NCBI GenBank assembly: GCA_959347315.1
Contig: OY365814.1
Coordinates: 34,971,146-35,035,145, forward strand
Length of the DNA stretch: 64,000 nt
Source of the DNA: Bimastos eiseni
Lineage: Eukaryota > Annelida > Clitellata > Crassiclitellata > Lumbricidae
Direction of reading: 5' to 3'
In this document: positions 1-13,150 of the stretch, piece after piece
How positions within the stretch are numbered: position 1 is the stretch's first letter
Layout: each line of letters opens with the position of its first letter
Notes under the pieces: generated by a model
What the model was told of the DNA's origin: nothing
Database searches by the model: none
The model's input: only the letters and a program-made list of their open reading frames with translations
Made by a program: the position numbers and the translations under genes

Positions 1-370
1 ATTGTAAACTAACAGAATAGGAACAAACGAGAAAAAGTCGCATTTATCACCACTAACAACTCTGCTGCGTTTAGACGACATGTGACGCTCAGGGTCAACG
101 GGTTAACTGGTTGGTCTGGGTAGCTTATTGGATGCCTGACTTGATGATTGGCTGACTGGCTGAATGGTGTGACTGATTGAAGGCTGATGTTTAGTTGTCT
201 CGATCTTTCGCTTAGGTAGAAAAGTCTTATCATGCAGCGCCCCTGGCGACTGTTGAAAACAAATAAAGATATATTGAGCAGAATGGTTCATCAGATTAAT
301 TCTGATCCGATGATTTCAGATCCATTCGCTAGATGACAGTGTTCGACAAAAATACCACTAATTTGGATAT
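1..370. other. AT-rich flank, no gene seen
   Basis: No coding signal, RNA gene or clear repeat was recognised here. The stretch borders the 3' end of the minus-strand retrotransposon that starts at 371. Confidence 0.4.
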
Positions 371-3300
371 GTAATGTAACGTAATGTAATGTAATGTAAA
401 TCCTCGAAAATTTCTCAGCGCCCACAAAAGCCACGTCAGGGAGATCAGCTTATTCACCGGCGCTATGCCAAATCAAGTCCGCAATAGCCAATCCTCTCGT
501 TTCCTTTCGGTACCGGGTCGAAATCCAGGGAGTCAAGCCGAGGAGACAGCATGGTGGTAGTCGATGATGAGGGTGGTCATGTGGTGGCACAGGAATAGAA
601 TCTGGATAGGACACATTGAAAAGTTCGGTTTTTAGTCGTGAATGGAAAGTAGCAGAGGATAATGAAAGCGGAGGAGAGGTTACATGTGGAGGTGAAATGT
701 GGGGATGAGCAAACTGACGGAGTTCTTTTGGAAGTTCGTTCCAAAGTGCTGGTGCAGCATAGACTAAGGAGCGGTTGCAGAATTTCAGAGACGATGACAC
801 TAGAGGTCGAGATAGAGAAAGATATGACGATGAGCGAATTGATCTGGGCGGTTGGGTTGTAAGGAGTTGACGAATGTAAGAGGGTTGAAAGATTTGAAGT
901 GCGTTGTAGGTGATAGATACAATTTTGTAGTGAATGCGTTGAGGCACTTTTAGCCAATGAGGTGATTTTAAGACAGGGGTTATATGATGGTGTTTTGGGG
1001 TTTTAGTGACTGCGCGGGCAAGAGCATTCTGAATAGTTTGTAGGCGTCTTATTTGTGAGGAATCAATGTTGTGAAAGAGAGAATTCCAATAATCTAGCTT
1101 TCAGTGAACAATTGATGTGGCTATTGTGCATGCAGTCTTGTAGTTAAGAATTGGGCGCAATCTACGAAAGTCGCGGATGTGAATATAGCAGGTGCGAGAT
1201 AGCTGAGTGATGTGATCAGAAAAGGTAAGGTTCTTATCGAGGATGACTCCAATATTGCGGACAGGAGAAGAGTAAGGCACATGATAAGTTGGGTTCGTTT
1301 GAAGAAGGTCGGAGGGTTATGTAAGTTTGTTCAATTGCTCACGGAGGCCAATGATGAGAAATTCTGTTTTTGAAGGGTTTAGACCTAGCAGGTTGGTGGT
1401 CATCCAAGTTGATATGAGGGCGATGGTGTTTTGAATGTGATTTAATGCATCTGTAAGTGATTGAGGAGAGAAAGATAAAACAGTTGTGTATCATCAGCGT
1501 AAAGGTGATGATCTACAGAAGACGAGGAAATGATTTTGCTGAGTGGGGAAGTGTATAGACTGAATAAAAGAGGCACAAGAACAGAACCTTGAGGAACACC
1601 GCAGGTGAGGCTGTGAGGACTAGATGAGTGACCAGAGGCATTGACAGTGAAAGAGCGTGAAGAAAGGTATGATTTGATCCAGGATAGGGCAGTACCAGAG
1701 ATTCCAAATGTAGAGGAAAGGCATTTGATAAGAATGGCGTGATCTATGGTGTCTAAGGCGGCAGAAATGTCTAAGAGGCATAGGCAAGACACTTATTGGC
1801 GACCTATCGCCATAACAACTTTGTTGTACAATGACACCTCAGTAGTGTAGTGTTTCTGTAGAGTGATGTTTGGTGTATGCAGATTGATTTGGATTGGGGA
1901 GATTGTTTGAGGTTAGGCAGCCATTGAGACGAGATAGGACAACCAGGTTCCGAGAGTTTGGATAAGAAAGGGAGATTAGAAATTGGCCGGAAGTTGGACT
2001 GAAGTTCTTTGCCTAAGGATGGTTTTTTGAGGAGTGGTTTAACAATCGAGTCCTTGAAAAGCATAGAAAAAGTGCCGGGTTAATAGAGAAAGGTTGATGA
2101 TCTTCGTAATTGTAGGAACGAGAAGAGTTGCACAGTCTTTTATTAAGGAGGTTGGAATTGGATCGAGGTCACGTTGTTTGTTTCGAGAGGCTTGGATGAG
2201 GGTCATGATTTCTTCGTCAGTTGCAGGCTCGAATATGTCAAAAGATGTACCAGGTGGCAGGATTGTGTCGCCGTCATCGTCTGAGGAGGAGGATTGTGAT
2301 AGGAGAGTCTGTAACGAGAGACGGAGAGAGGATACTTCGTCGGTGAAGAAAGATGCAAAGGAGTCGGCAATGGTTGCATGTGGAATAGAGTTTGGAAGAG
2401 AATTAGAGGAGCCACGGTGGAGAAGATTATTAACAGTTTTCCAAAGATTTCGACGATTGGATGAACTTGAGTGAACGAGAGATGATAGGTAGTGCTTCTT
2501 GGCTGAGAGAAGTTGGCTGTGGTATCTGTTTGTTACGGTTTTTAGTTTATTGAGAATGGATACGTCGTGTGTTCGTTTGTATGCTCGTTCCAGGCGACGG
2601 CGCGATGATTTTAGAGCTTGCAGAAAAGAGTTGAACCATGGATTTTTTGCATGAGATTCAGGCTTTGTGATGATTGGAGCATGTTTGTTGATGAGTTCAG
2701 ACAAGGTGGAGTTGTATGCAGACAGGAGATCTGTTGGACGATTGAGAAGCAGGGAGGAGGATTCAAGGTCAAGTTTGAATGCATCAAGGTCGATGGAGTT
2801 GATGCGGCGGAATGAGTGCAGTTTGGGTGAAGGGCGAGAAGATGGTTCAATGTTGAGCTTTGTGAAAATTGGATAATGATAAGAGGGCGAGTTGAGTTCA
2901 CTATTGAGGATTGGTGATAGGCCGGATGAGACATAAGTAATGACCAAATCTAAGGTGTGGCCATATATGTGAGTAGGGAAAGAGACATGTTGGATTCGAT
3001 TGAAAGAATTTAGAGAGGAAAGAAACTGGGATGCAAATGGATCGCCAGGGTTGTCGACGTGGATGTTAAAGTATCCAGTGAGGACAAATTCATGGGGTGT
3101 GGTTACAGCAACAGATAGAAATGAATTGAATTCCTCAAGGAAAACACTTGGTTTTGCAGAGTAAGCTGATGAAGTCGGAGATCGGTAGATATAGTAGATT
3201 GTTAGTTTAGATGTCGGTAGTTTGATGGTGACAGATGATGATTCGAAGGTTTTCTATGAGTATGTGGGAGATGCAAGGACATCGGCTGGTTCACGTATTA

Positions 3301-3712
3301 GGAAGGCAATCCCGCCTCCCAGTTTAGATGTTGAAAGTTTGGATGAAGCTTTAGGCTGCCGGGGTGAGCTAATGAGAGAGTAGCCGTCAGGTCTACAGCT
3401 TCAAAGTTGAGAGTTAGTCGCAGAAGAAGTGATCCAAGTTTCAGTTAAGGCGATTACATCAGGGCGGTGGTTAGATGATGAAATTATGTCATGTAGTGCA
3501 GTGTAATGTTTTTCATTTAGAAGTGAGCGGATCTTGAGTGTCCAAAGGTTGAAGGTGTATGTAGAAAGTGGGCCGGGGTTCAAAGAAATGTCACCGCATA
3601 GGAGAAGGAGAAGTAGAGATGGAAACATTTTATGAGGTTTGTAGCGAATGCGTGGTTGCGTGAGAAAATAACACAGTGGAATTACTGCGAGACCGCCATA
3701 TTCATAGAGCAT
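371..3712 (-). mobile_element. Decayed L2/CR1-type non-LTR retrotransposon
   Basis: Read on the minus strand, the element begins near 3712 with a hydrophobic leader and GDISLNPGP, a 2A-like motif. An AP-endonuclease-like domain follows (HRPDVIALTETWI, then LTGYFNIHVD where GDFN is usual). Next come a reverse transcriptase part (LDISAALDTIDHA near 1760, CGVPQGSVL, YADDTQLF near 1490) and a typical C-terminal tail (AAPALWNELPKELR, FHSRLKTELFNV) ending near 450. It closes with TTACA-type pentamers at 371-399, the microsatellite-like 3' tail expected for this group. Stops and frameshifts break the frame (about 3401, 3258, 2039, 1804 and 1442), so the copy is dead. The L2/CR1 assignment rests on motif recognition only. 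Confidence 0.85.
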
Positions 3713-5224
3713 TATTAGAGCGCCTCTAGTAGGGTGAACCGTTCAGAAGCGCTGCCAGTGCGCAAGGCCCCGCGAGAAGAAGGAAGTGTATACATGAGAG
3801 AATACAAGATAGAATTTTCGAAGGAAAAAGCTCGTTCCAGAAAGACGAACCAATTGAAGCAAAGGATCGAGACTGAGCTGTTCTAGTACGAGGAAGCAGG
3901 AGGTCAAGGCTACGTGCTTATTTAATTCAAACTAACAAGTGCGTGGTGAGATTACGTGATGCCACGGTGATGGTGGTGTTGGTGATTTTGTTGGTGGTGG
4001 TTTTGAGTGGCGGAAAGATGCTGGAGGAGAGAGGAGAAGATGAGAAGAGAAGAGAGAAGATGAGAAGAGAAGAGGAGACAGGAGAAGATGCCAAGAGAAG
4101 AGGAGAGAGGAGAAGAGAAGCGTTGGACCGGCAGATGAGAGAGTTGAGTCTGTCAAAAGATTTTCTAATAAACGAATTTTGATTGATTGATTTGAAAGAT
4201 AAAATTGGCAGAGTGGTTCTCTTGGGTGTCACGGACATAATATGACTTAATATCAACGGTCCTCAAATAGATACACCAACATACAAACACACACACACAC
4301 ACACACTTTCCAGCATACACTTTCACACAGACACAGCTGTGATTTGTCGCCATAGGCAAATATTATCATTCACAAAGCAAGTAATCTAGATTTAAAACTG
4401 TGCCCAAAAATTAAGTCACGAGAAGTTTTTTATTCACCGAAGCTCAGTAAAACAAAATCGATGGAAAGCTAAGTTCATATTGTGAGCATATTGTGAGGGT
4501 TAAAGGTAAGACATGCATGGTGCCGATTACACGTGACTGGCAGACAGAAACAGACAGACAGACAGACAGACAGACAGAGTTGTACTGTATGATAAACTCC
4601 GTGCACACCCAGAGTCATACCTAAACAAGTTGAAACATTCAAAAAAATAAAATTTAATTAGTTTTCAGCGAGATTGCAGGAGATAAATGATACCAATTAA
4701 AAGCAAACAACTAAAACCCATCGAACATTTGAATGTTTACATTTTAAAACGGCTGCCTCCCCATAGCTCCCCGAGGTGCTAACCCCAAAGGGTCCTATTG
4801 GAAGAACGATACTCCCCCAACGACCAAAGAAGCTGATAAAACTCCATCATCTGCTTAAACATAAATGAAATAAATATCTGATGCTGATTCCAACACCGGA
4901 AGTCTCCACGGGCCAGATTACATATGACGGCGCGATACCTCAAAGGTACGTCACTGCAAGGCCCTCTAGTAACCGCCGAAGGACCTAAATATTCCGTCGG
5001 TGGAGAGGCCATCAGAAAACAAGGAACGTGCCTACGCATCTATCGCGCGTTTCATACAGGTCGAATAAAAAGCACGTGTGGAACCCCCTGGGAAATTTAG
5101 AACGGAGCTGTCGAATGTTGCTCTTTGCACACGATACGAATATCATCATCAACGCCGTTATCAACGTCATCATTATCATTACAATCGTCATCATCACACA
5201 AACCCACACGTAGAGATCGCTCCG
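3713..5224. other. Gene-free stretch with short simple repeats
   Basis: No gene was seen. The stretch contains a purine-rich AGAAGAGAG tract (about 4020-4120), a (CA)n run near 4285-4306 and a (CAGA)n run near 4545-4578. The short open frames around 4.8-5.2 kb have no recognisable domain. Confidence 0.5.
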
Positions 5225-7885
5225 TGTACCTGTCTGTTCTACTCTCTGTATCTGTCTATTCTACTCTCTGTATCTGTCTATTCTACTCTCTGTATCTGTC
5301 TGTTCTACTCTCTGTACACGTCTGTTCTACTCTCTGTATCTGTCTGTTCTACTCTCTGTATTTGTCTTTCTACTCTCTGCATCTGTCTGTTCTACTCTCT
5401 GTATTTGTCTTTCTACTCTCTGTATCTGTCTGTTCTACTCTCTGTATCTGTCTTTCTACTCTCTGTATCTGTCTGTTCTACTCTCTGTATCTGTCTGTTC
5501 TACTCTCTGTATCTGTCTATTCTACTCTCTGTATCTGTCTGTTCTACTCTCTGTATCTGTCTGTTCTACTCTCTATATCTGTCTGTTCTACTCTCTATAT
5601 CTGTCTGTTCTACTCTCTGTATCTGTCTGTTCTACTCTCTGTATTTGTCTTTCTACTCTCTGCATCTGTCTGTTCTACTCTCTGTATTTGTCTTTCTACT
5701 CTCTGTATTTGTCTTTCTACTCTCTGTATCTGTCTGTTCTACTCTCTGTATCTGTCTGTTCTACTCTCTGTATCTGTCTGTTCTACTCTCTGTATCTGTC
5801 TGTTCTACTCTCTGTATTTGTCTTTCTACTCTCTGCATCTGTCTGTTCTACTCTCTGTATTTGTCTTTCTACTCTCTGTATTTGTCTTTCTACTCTCTGT
5901 ATCTGTCTGTTCTACTCTCTGTATCTGTCTGTTCTACTCTCTGTATCTGTCTGTTCTACTCTCTGTATCTGTCTGTTCTACTCTCTGTATCTGTCTATTC
6001 TACTCTCTGTATCTGTCTGTTCTACTCTCTGTATCTGTCTGTTCTACTCTCTATATCTGTCTGTTCTACTCTCTATATCTGTCTGTTCTACTCTCTGTAT
6101 CTGTCTGTTCTACTCTCTGTATTTGTCTTCCCCATCCCTGCATCTGTCTGTTCTACTCTCTGTATTTGTCTTTCTACTCTCTGTATTTGTCTTTCTACTC
6201 TCTGTATCTGTCTGTTCTACTCTCTGTATCTGTCTGTTCTACTCTCTGTATCTGTCTGTTCTACTCTCTGTATCTGTATGTTCTACTCTCTATATCTGTC
6301 TGTTCTACTCTCTATATCTGTCTGTTCTACTCTCTGTATCTGTCTTTCTACTCTCTGCATCTGTCTGTTCTACTCTCTGTATCTGTCTATTCTACTCTCT
6401 GTATCTGTCTGTTCTACTCTCTGTATCTGTCTGTTCTACTCTCTGTATCTGTCTGTTCTACTCTCTGTATCTGTCTGTTCTACTCTCTGTATTTGTCTTA
6501 CTACTCTCTGTATCTGTCTGTTCTACTCTCTGTATTTGTCTTACTACTCTCTGTATCTGTCTGTTCTACTCTCTGTATTTGTCTTACTACTCTCTGTATC
6601 TGTCTGTTCTACTCTCTGTATCTGTCTGTTCTACTCTCTGTATCTGTCTGTTCTACTCTCTGTATCTGTCTATTCTACTCTCTGTATCTGTCTGTTCTAC
6701 TCTCTGTATCTGTCTGTTCTACTCTCTGTATCTGTCTGTTCTACTCTCTGTATTTGTCTGTTCTACTCTCTGTATCTGTCTGTTCTACTCTCTGTATGTG
6801 TATGTTCTACTCTCTATATCTGTCTGTTCTACTCTCTATATCTGTCTGTTCTACTCTCTGTATCTGTCTGTTCTACTCTCTGTATTTGTCTTTCTACTCT
6901 CTGCATCTGTCTGTTCTACTCTCTGTATTTGTCTTTCTACTCTCTGTATTTGTCTTTCTACTCTCTGTATCTGTCTGTTCTACTCTCTATATCTGTCTGT
7001 TCTACTCTCTGTATCTGTCTGTTCTACTCTCTGTATCTGTCTGTTCTACTCTCTATATCTGTCTGTTCTACTCTCTATATGTGTATGTTCTACTCTCTGT
7101 ATCTGTCTGTTCTACTCTCTGTATCTGTCTGTTCTACTCTCTGTATTTGTCTTTCTACTCTCTGCATCTGTCTGTTCTACTCTCTGTATTTGTCTTTCTA
7201 CTCTCTGCATCTGTCTGTTCTACTCTCTGTATTTGTCTTTCTACTCTCTGTATTTGTCTTTCTACTCTCTGTATCTGTCTGTTCTACTCTCTGTATCTGT
7301 CTGTTCTACTCTCTGTATCTGTCTGTTCTACTCTCTGTATCTGTCTCTTCTACTCTCTGTATCTGTCTCTTCTACTCTCTGTATCTGTCTGTTCTACTCT
7401 CTGTATTTGTCTTTCTACTCTCTGTATCTGTCTGTTCTACTCTCTGTATCTGTCTGTTCTACTCTCTGTATCTGTCTGTTCTACTCTCTGTATCTGTCTG
7501 TTCTACTCTCTGTATGTGTCTGTTCTACTCTCTGTATTTGTCTTACTACTCTCTGTATCTGTCTGTTCTACTCTCTGTATTTGTCTTACTACTCTCTGTA
7601 TCTGTCTGTTCTACTCTCTGTATCTGTCTGTTCTACTCTCTGTATCTGTCTATTCTACTCTCTGTATCTGTCTGTTCTACTCTCTGTATCTGTCTGTTCT
7701 ACTCTCTGTATTTGTCTTACTACTCTCTGTATCTGTCTGTTCTACTCTCTGTATCTGTCTGTTCTACTCTCTGTATTTGTCTGTTCTACTCTCTGTATCT
7801 GTCTGTTCTACTCTCTGTATGTGTATGTTCTACTCTCTGTATCTGTCTGTTCTACTCTCTGTATCTGTCTTTTCTACTCACTATA
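5225..7885 (+). repeat. 22-bp minisatellite, about 120 copies
   Basis: This is a tandem array with core TGTTCTACTCTCTGTATC, mostly 22 bp per unit, with frequent 21-bp variants (TTTGTCTTTCTACTCTCTGTA type). Substitutions such as CTCTATATC, TGTGTATG and CTTACTAC recur in the same order in distant blocks, which suggests expansion by block duplication. The unit contains no stop codon in any forward frame and its length is not a multiple of three, so all three plus frames stay open for most of the array (936, 944 and 738 codons). The translations are Leu/Ser/Cys/Tyr-rich periodic peptides. I regard these as by-products of the repeat and not as genes. Confidence 0.97.
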
Positions 7886-8381
7886 TAAAAAATGTGTTCA
7901 TTAATTTCCGCCTTCCATATAACTTTATATGCATTGAATTTTTAAATAGAGTGAATTAACAGAGTTAGAAAAGCGCAATAATTAAGAAAAATATAAACCA
8001 ATTAGATTGTTCTAGAACCAATTTCATTAAATGAAATTAGACGAGAATATGTGTCTACTAAGTCACGAGGTCTCTTGAGTCTATAGAAGGTCAGAACAGC
8101 AAATCTTTCTTATGGTGTTGATCAAAGTATCTACAATGTTGTACGAAGATTATAGCGCAAATCTCCATCTCTTCAGATGTCCCTTTTCCAATACCTATTT
8201 CTTGCTTCTCTAGAATTATATCTCTCACTCCTTCCCAAGACCCTTACAGTTCTTACTCTTTGTCTCTCTTTGTCTCTCGTACGTCTGTTTGCCTGTCACC
8301 ATTGCTTCTCTCTTTCTCACTCTCCTACTCCGTCTCTGTTTCTGTCTCTGTCTCTTTTGTTCTTCTCTATGTCTCTCTCTC

Positions 8382-8385
<4 letters not shown>

Positions 8386-8452
<67 letters not shown>
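8386..8452. repeat. (CT)n-(AT)n compound microsatellite
   Basis: A run of CT dinucleotides passes directly into AT dinucleotides. The same compound architecture recurs at 10534-10620 and, inverted, at 19424-19484. Confidence 0.95.
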
Positions 8453-8458
<6 letters not shown>

Positions 8459-10288
8459 ATAAATATATTTTGAATGATGTGTGGATGTATATATAAATAC
8501 GTGCAAATATATTTATATATTTACGTGTTGCATAATGTTTTATGTGCCAACTGCGAAGTTAAATCAATTTTCATTAGGTGGAGAATAAGAAATATGAATT
8601 GCAGGCACGAATAAATTCTTCATTTATTTCTTCTCTTCAACAGAAGAAGAAGATGATGAAGAAGAAGAAGAAGACGAAAGTCATGAGATGATGACGATGA
8701 GGAGGAGGAGGAGGCCATGGAACAATACGCCACTGATGCCAATTGATGCCACTGTTGCTGCTGCTGCTGATGATGATGATGGTGGTGGTGGTGCCAATGT
8801 ATCGTTCCTAAATTAACTGACCAGACTAATTTGTGGACCAGACGACCGATCGACTGACTGGTCATTCAGACACTGGGGCCATTCCATTATAGACAAAATG
8901 AATGTACCGACCACACGCTGGACATCGCCCAGATATGTCCACTACATGTGGTCAAGATCGGCATCAATAATTAATGACTCGCTGGCAGACAGACTGGCCC
9001 ACAGACAGACAGATAGACATACAAACAGACTGACTGGCAGAGAGACAGGCAGACGCACAGAGACAGACAGATAGATAGACATGCTATAGGTAACTTGATG
9101 TATAATAAGGTGAGTAACAGTTGGGAGCCAATTTCTCTTCGCCATTGAGGGCAAAGAAGCGCACCTGGCGGCGTCTCATATGCTGTCAATTTCAGCGACA
9201 TTAATCATGAATATGCATGAGACGTTGATGTGAATATTCATGAAATTCATCTCAGGACGACGAAGAGATGTAACTTTTTAAGGTCGAATGGAAAGCCGTT
9301 TTTTATGGAGAGAAGAAAGAGAGCTTAATGGTCGTTGAAATGTCGAATGAAGCCTCCGCTGACGAGCAGTCGCCGACCTATATAGGATATTCTTCGATGA
9401 CTTTATCCAGACGAGTATTGTTACTTAAGTTTTACAGCATATTCACCTAAGGTTGACCAGATCTTCTTTCGCTATGCAACGGATTTTGTCAATTAAGATG
9501 ATTAAAAGAGTAATGAACGAATTCGATTCGATTCATGTTATCATTTTTTCATCATTTGTTCGTATTACACTTTTAATCTGGCTGGAGATTATCAGTTTGA
9601 AATTAAAAGAAAATAATTTTTATCACTGGCAGATAAATAGCAATCTATGGATATTGATTAACACGACGAAGGCTGTCTAAAGGCAAACGGAATAGCTACT
9701 TTCAAATCGAAGCGTAAGTCGCATGGTGGAAATTAGCATGGCATACAGATATATAAAAGGCTTATATCTGGCCTGCCAGCAGTGACTCTTATGGTTATAA
9801 ATAGGACAAATGTCTGTCTATCTAACTAAGTAATCAGCTTCAAATGACACCTAAGGAGCGTCTCTGCATGGCTAGTTCAGTCTGACACACAAACACAGGG
9901 CCATTTAGAGCGTCTTAAATACGATGTAATACAACACACTAATACATGCATACATGCATACATACATGTATAAACTAATAAGCTCAGACTACGTGTGTAT
10001 ATAAAATCCTACCATATGACTAGGTCTATTATGTTATTATAGCTGGACATACAATTTTCTGTCTAAAGGATATTCTTCAACTGTGGCGCTCCATAAATCA
10101 TTCACCCGTTGATTGTCTTTCGTTGGCAAATTTACTCAATAATTGGCATTGTTAATTAGTGTTTGTATTGCAACCTGCAAACAATACGTTGTTAATTACC
10201 ATTTCTCTTTCACACAATAACATACCCATATAAAAAAAGAGACATAATATATATATATGCATCATATATATATATATATTTGGGCATA

Positions 10289-10350
10289 AGGGAGGGTGGG
10301 TGTAAGGGAGGGTGGGTGGGTGTAAGGGAGGGTGGGTGTAAGGGAGGGGT
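10289..10350. repeat. G-rich tandem repeat, possible G-quadruplex
   Basis: Repeats of GGGAGGGTGGGTGTAA type give many closely spaced G3 runs on the plus strand, enough for intramolecular G-quadruplex folding. The folding is inferred from composition. Confidence 0.8.
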
Positions 10351-10442
10351 CGGCGAGTGTGGAGTCGTAAAGTTTGACCGCCAGTCGTCGCTGCTCCACC
10401 TTTGATTACCATTCTGAGAATTATTGTCATTTGTATTAATTA

Positions 10443-10531
10443 GATGACGACGACGACGACGACGACGACGTTTGTTATTATGGTTGATTCAGAAGACACA
10501 AGTTTTACAAGGAGTGTTGAAAGAGCAACTC

Positions 10532-10620
<89 letters not shown>
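10443..10620. repeat. (GAC)n and (CT)n-(TA)n microsatellites
   Basis: A short GAC/ACG triplet run (10443-10470) precedes a long CT run that passes into a TA run ending near 10620. The open frame through it at 10444-11289 is low-complexity and not credible as a gene. Confidence 0.93.
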
Positions 10621-10622
<2 letters not shown>

Positions 10623-10704
10623 ATCTCTCTGTCTGTCTCTATTTGAGACATACATACAGACATGCAAACAGAGTAACGATGACATTGCGGGTGAACCGCC
10701 GCCT

Positions 10705-10856
10705 CTGTCTGTCTCTGTCTGTCTCTGTCTGTCTCTGTCTGTCTCTGTCTGTCTCTGTCTGTCTCTGTCTGTCTCTGTCTGTCTCTGTCTGTCTCTGTCT
10801 GTCTCTGTCTGTCTCTGTCTGTCTCTGTCTGTCTCTGTCTGTCTCTGTCTGTCTCT
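10705..10856. repeat. 10-bp tandem repeat GTCTCTGTCT, about 15 copies
   Basis: A near-perfect decamer array that looks young because almost no units differ. Pyrimidine-rich TTCTCC triplets follow at 10914-10980. Confidence 0.96.
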
Positions 10857-11298
10857 GACTGTCTCATTTTCTGCCTCTAAATCTATTTCTATATCTGTCC
10901 ATCTCTTTCCTCTTTCTCCTTCTCCTCCTCCTTCTCCTCCTCCTTCTCCTTCTCCTCCTCCTTCTCCTCCTCCTTCTCATTCTGTCTATCTCCATTTCTT
11001 TTATAATCTCTATACATTTCAATTCATTTCATTTCGTTCCTCCTTACCTACTTTGCCTTCGCTGTCCTTCAAACATGTAATTACGACCGATGGATTCTGT
11101 TTAACGACGTCTTCTCCAAACAGAGATGATTGTCGTCTCCCTCCTCTTTCATCCAGACTTGGGATTGACACCACCAGAGTAATACAAGAAGTGGTTTATA
11201 TCAGTATAGACTCTCGTTTTGGCAATGAGTTCAAAGGTTGTGATGACGCAATTGGGCAAACAATTGATACAAAGGACGACAGAGGATGACACCAGTCA

Positions 11299-11299
11299 T

Positions 11300-11341
<42 letters not shown>

Positions 11342-11345
11342 TTGT
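11299..11345. repeat. (CAGA)n microsatellite
   Basis: A pure CAGA tetranucleotide run. A degenerate version (CAGACATACAGA) continues to about 11450. Confidence 0.95.
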
Positions 11346-11449
11346 GAAGAGGACTTTGTGACCGATTTATGGCAGAAAGGCAGACATACATAGAGGCAGA
11401 CAGACACAGAGACGAAGAGACAGACATACAGACATACATACAGATAGTG

Positions 11450-12590
11450 AAGGGGACTTTACGACCGTATTACGGTGACATTGTGGGGTGAAGCACCGCA
11501 TCCCCCATTGCCCTTCCCCTTCCCCTCCTTCGTCACCCATGATGGCCTCGTCTCTCCCCCAAGAGAGGGTAAACAGACGACAGATGGCGCTTGAGGGCCA
11601 CTTAGCCCTCTGCCGGGAAACCACCAGCAACAACAACAATTGCAACGGAGCAACAACGTTGTCATCGTTGTCTGATCGACGAGACAACGGAAGACACGCC
11701 CACCTGTCATATCTACACTCAACAATGTCGCAAAAAGATGGATTATATATATATATATATATATAATATTATATGACATATATATGTGTATATATATGCA
11801 CGGTTTCTATGAGTTGAGGCTGCATATATATATATACAATATATATATATATATAATATTATTATGTATATATGGATTATGTGCTTTGTGTTTAGAGTTA
11901 ATCATAGATTCTTGTATTGTCGATGGATTGCGTTTATTAGAAGAAAAGGATTAGAGCCAATCACTGGGTAGACAGAAGCATCCTCAGCTTCATTTATATC
12001 TCTTACTATTCCACTCAGTCTTTCTGTCTGTTTCTGTCTGTCCGCCTATTTGTCTGTCTCTCTCTCATTCTATCTATTTGTTCATCAATGATTATCTATC
12101 TGTCTGTCTACCAAGATAGATAGATAGACAGATAGATGGATTGATAGATTCTAATACAGTGAATATCTAATTGCGTTCTAGTTTTATCCGCCAGAGAATA
12201 GAAATTCTTAGCTGCATATATAATACAGAATGATTGTCAAAGCAACAACTCTTTTCCACTCTTCAATCTAGGCACCGCTGCATTTGCAGGGCAGGTGCTT
12301 TCCCCTTAGAGGCGGGAGTGGAAGAAGGGAGATTGAGAAGGGACGGATACATGTAATATTACATATCATATGATGATCTGTTGATAAAAGGCGACAAACA
12401 GTCGTCGCTGGTTTATGGGTCGTTGATCCTGATTCCCAATATTTTATGTTTAATAGAATTTTTGCGTTTTATTTGATCTGAAAACAGCGACGGATTCTAT
12501 GGGTGTTTAGAAATGAAGGAAAATATTGACGAACACATTGGATGATCGAGTATACAGACAAACGAACAACAAACACACGTTTCAGGGAAT
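11450..12590. other. Gene-free stretch with (TA)n runs
   Basis: No gene was seen. TA-rich microsatellites occur at about 11738-11765 and 11828-11870, and short GATA/CTGT repeats near 12050-12150. Confidence 0.5.
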
Positions 12591-12608
12591 CATTTCTCTG
12601 TCTCTGTC

Positions 12609-12650
<42 letters not shown>

Positions 12651-13150
12651 GTCTCCATCTCCTCTCTCTATCTCTGTCTCTGTCTCTGTCTCAATAAGTC
12701 TCTATGTCTGTCTGTATCTGTCTAAATGTCTGTCGCTCTGTCTCTCTGTTTGTTTCTCTCTTTAACTAGCTCTGTCACTGTTTCTCCGTCTGTCTGTCCG
12801 TATGTCTCTCTTTCTCGCTCTTTCTCTCAATCAGTACCTTCGAATAACTTCTACAACGCTCTGACTAATGCTCATCCTGCATTTATTCCTTCTTCCTATG
12901 AGCTTCCACTTTCTGTTACTCCTCTTTGTCCTCCTCTTCTCCTCTTTCTCTTGCTCACATCCTCTTCCTCCTCTTCTTCCTTCTTCTTCCCATCCTCTTC
13001 CTTCTCTTCTTATTCTTCCACTTCTTCCACTATCTCCTCCTCTTCCTCCGCTTCTTCTTCCTCCTCTTCCTCCTCTTCCCCCTCTTCCTCCACTTCCTCC
13101 TCATCTTCCTCCTCTTCCTCCTCCTCCTCCTCCTTCTTCTCTTCTTCCTA
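12590..13150 (+). repeat. Long pyrimidine tract (CTGT, then TCC/TTC)
   Basis: CTCTGT/CTGT repeats (12595-12840) are followed, after a short gap, by an almost uninterrupted pyrimidine strand of TCC, TTC and TCTTCC units (12906-13150). Serine- or proline-rich open frames here come from the repeat composition. Confidence 0.9.

Larger units (their letters stand above)
7886..10440. other. Gene-free stretch, AT-rich with microsatellites
   Basis: No gene was recognised. Trinucleotide runs (GAA, GAT, GGA, GGT) lie near 8640-8800. A degenerate (CAGA)n tract lies near 8990-9080, and short (AT)n runs lie near 10245-10280. The single open frame at 9453-9680 has no family signature. Confidence 0.5.

Noticed and set aside
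4779..5213. Small open frames on both strands near 5 kb
   Set aside because: No recognisable domain, and their overlapping antisense arrangement is typical of chance open frames.
5078..7959. Three overlapping long open frames (738-944 codons) as mucin-like or membrane proteins
   Set aside because: They are one stop-free 22-bp repeat read in three phases, with no start context, domain or codon bias.
10444..11289. A 281-codon open frame
   Set aside because: It runs across CT, TA and CTGTCT microsatellites with low-complexity translation. No domain or splice context.
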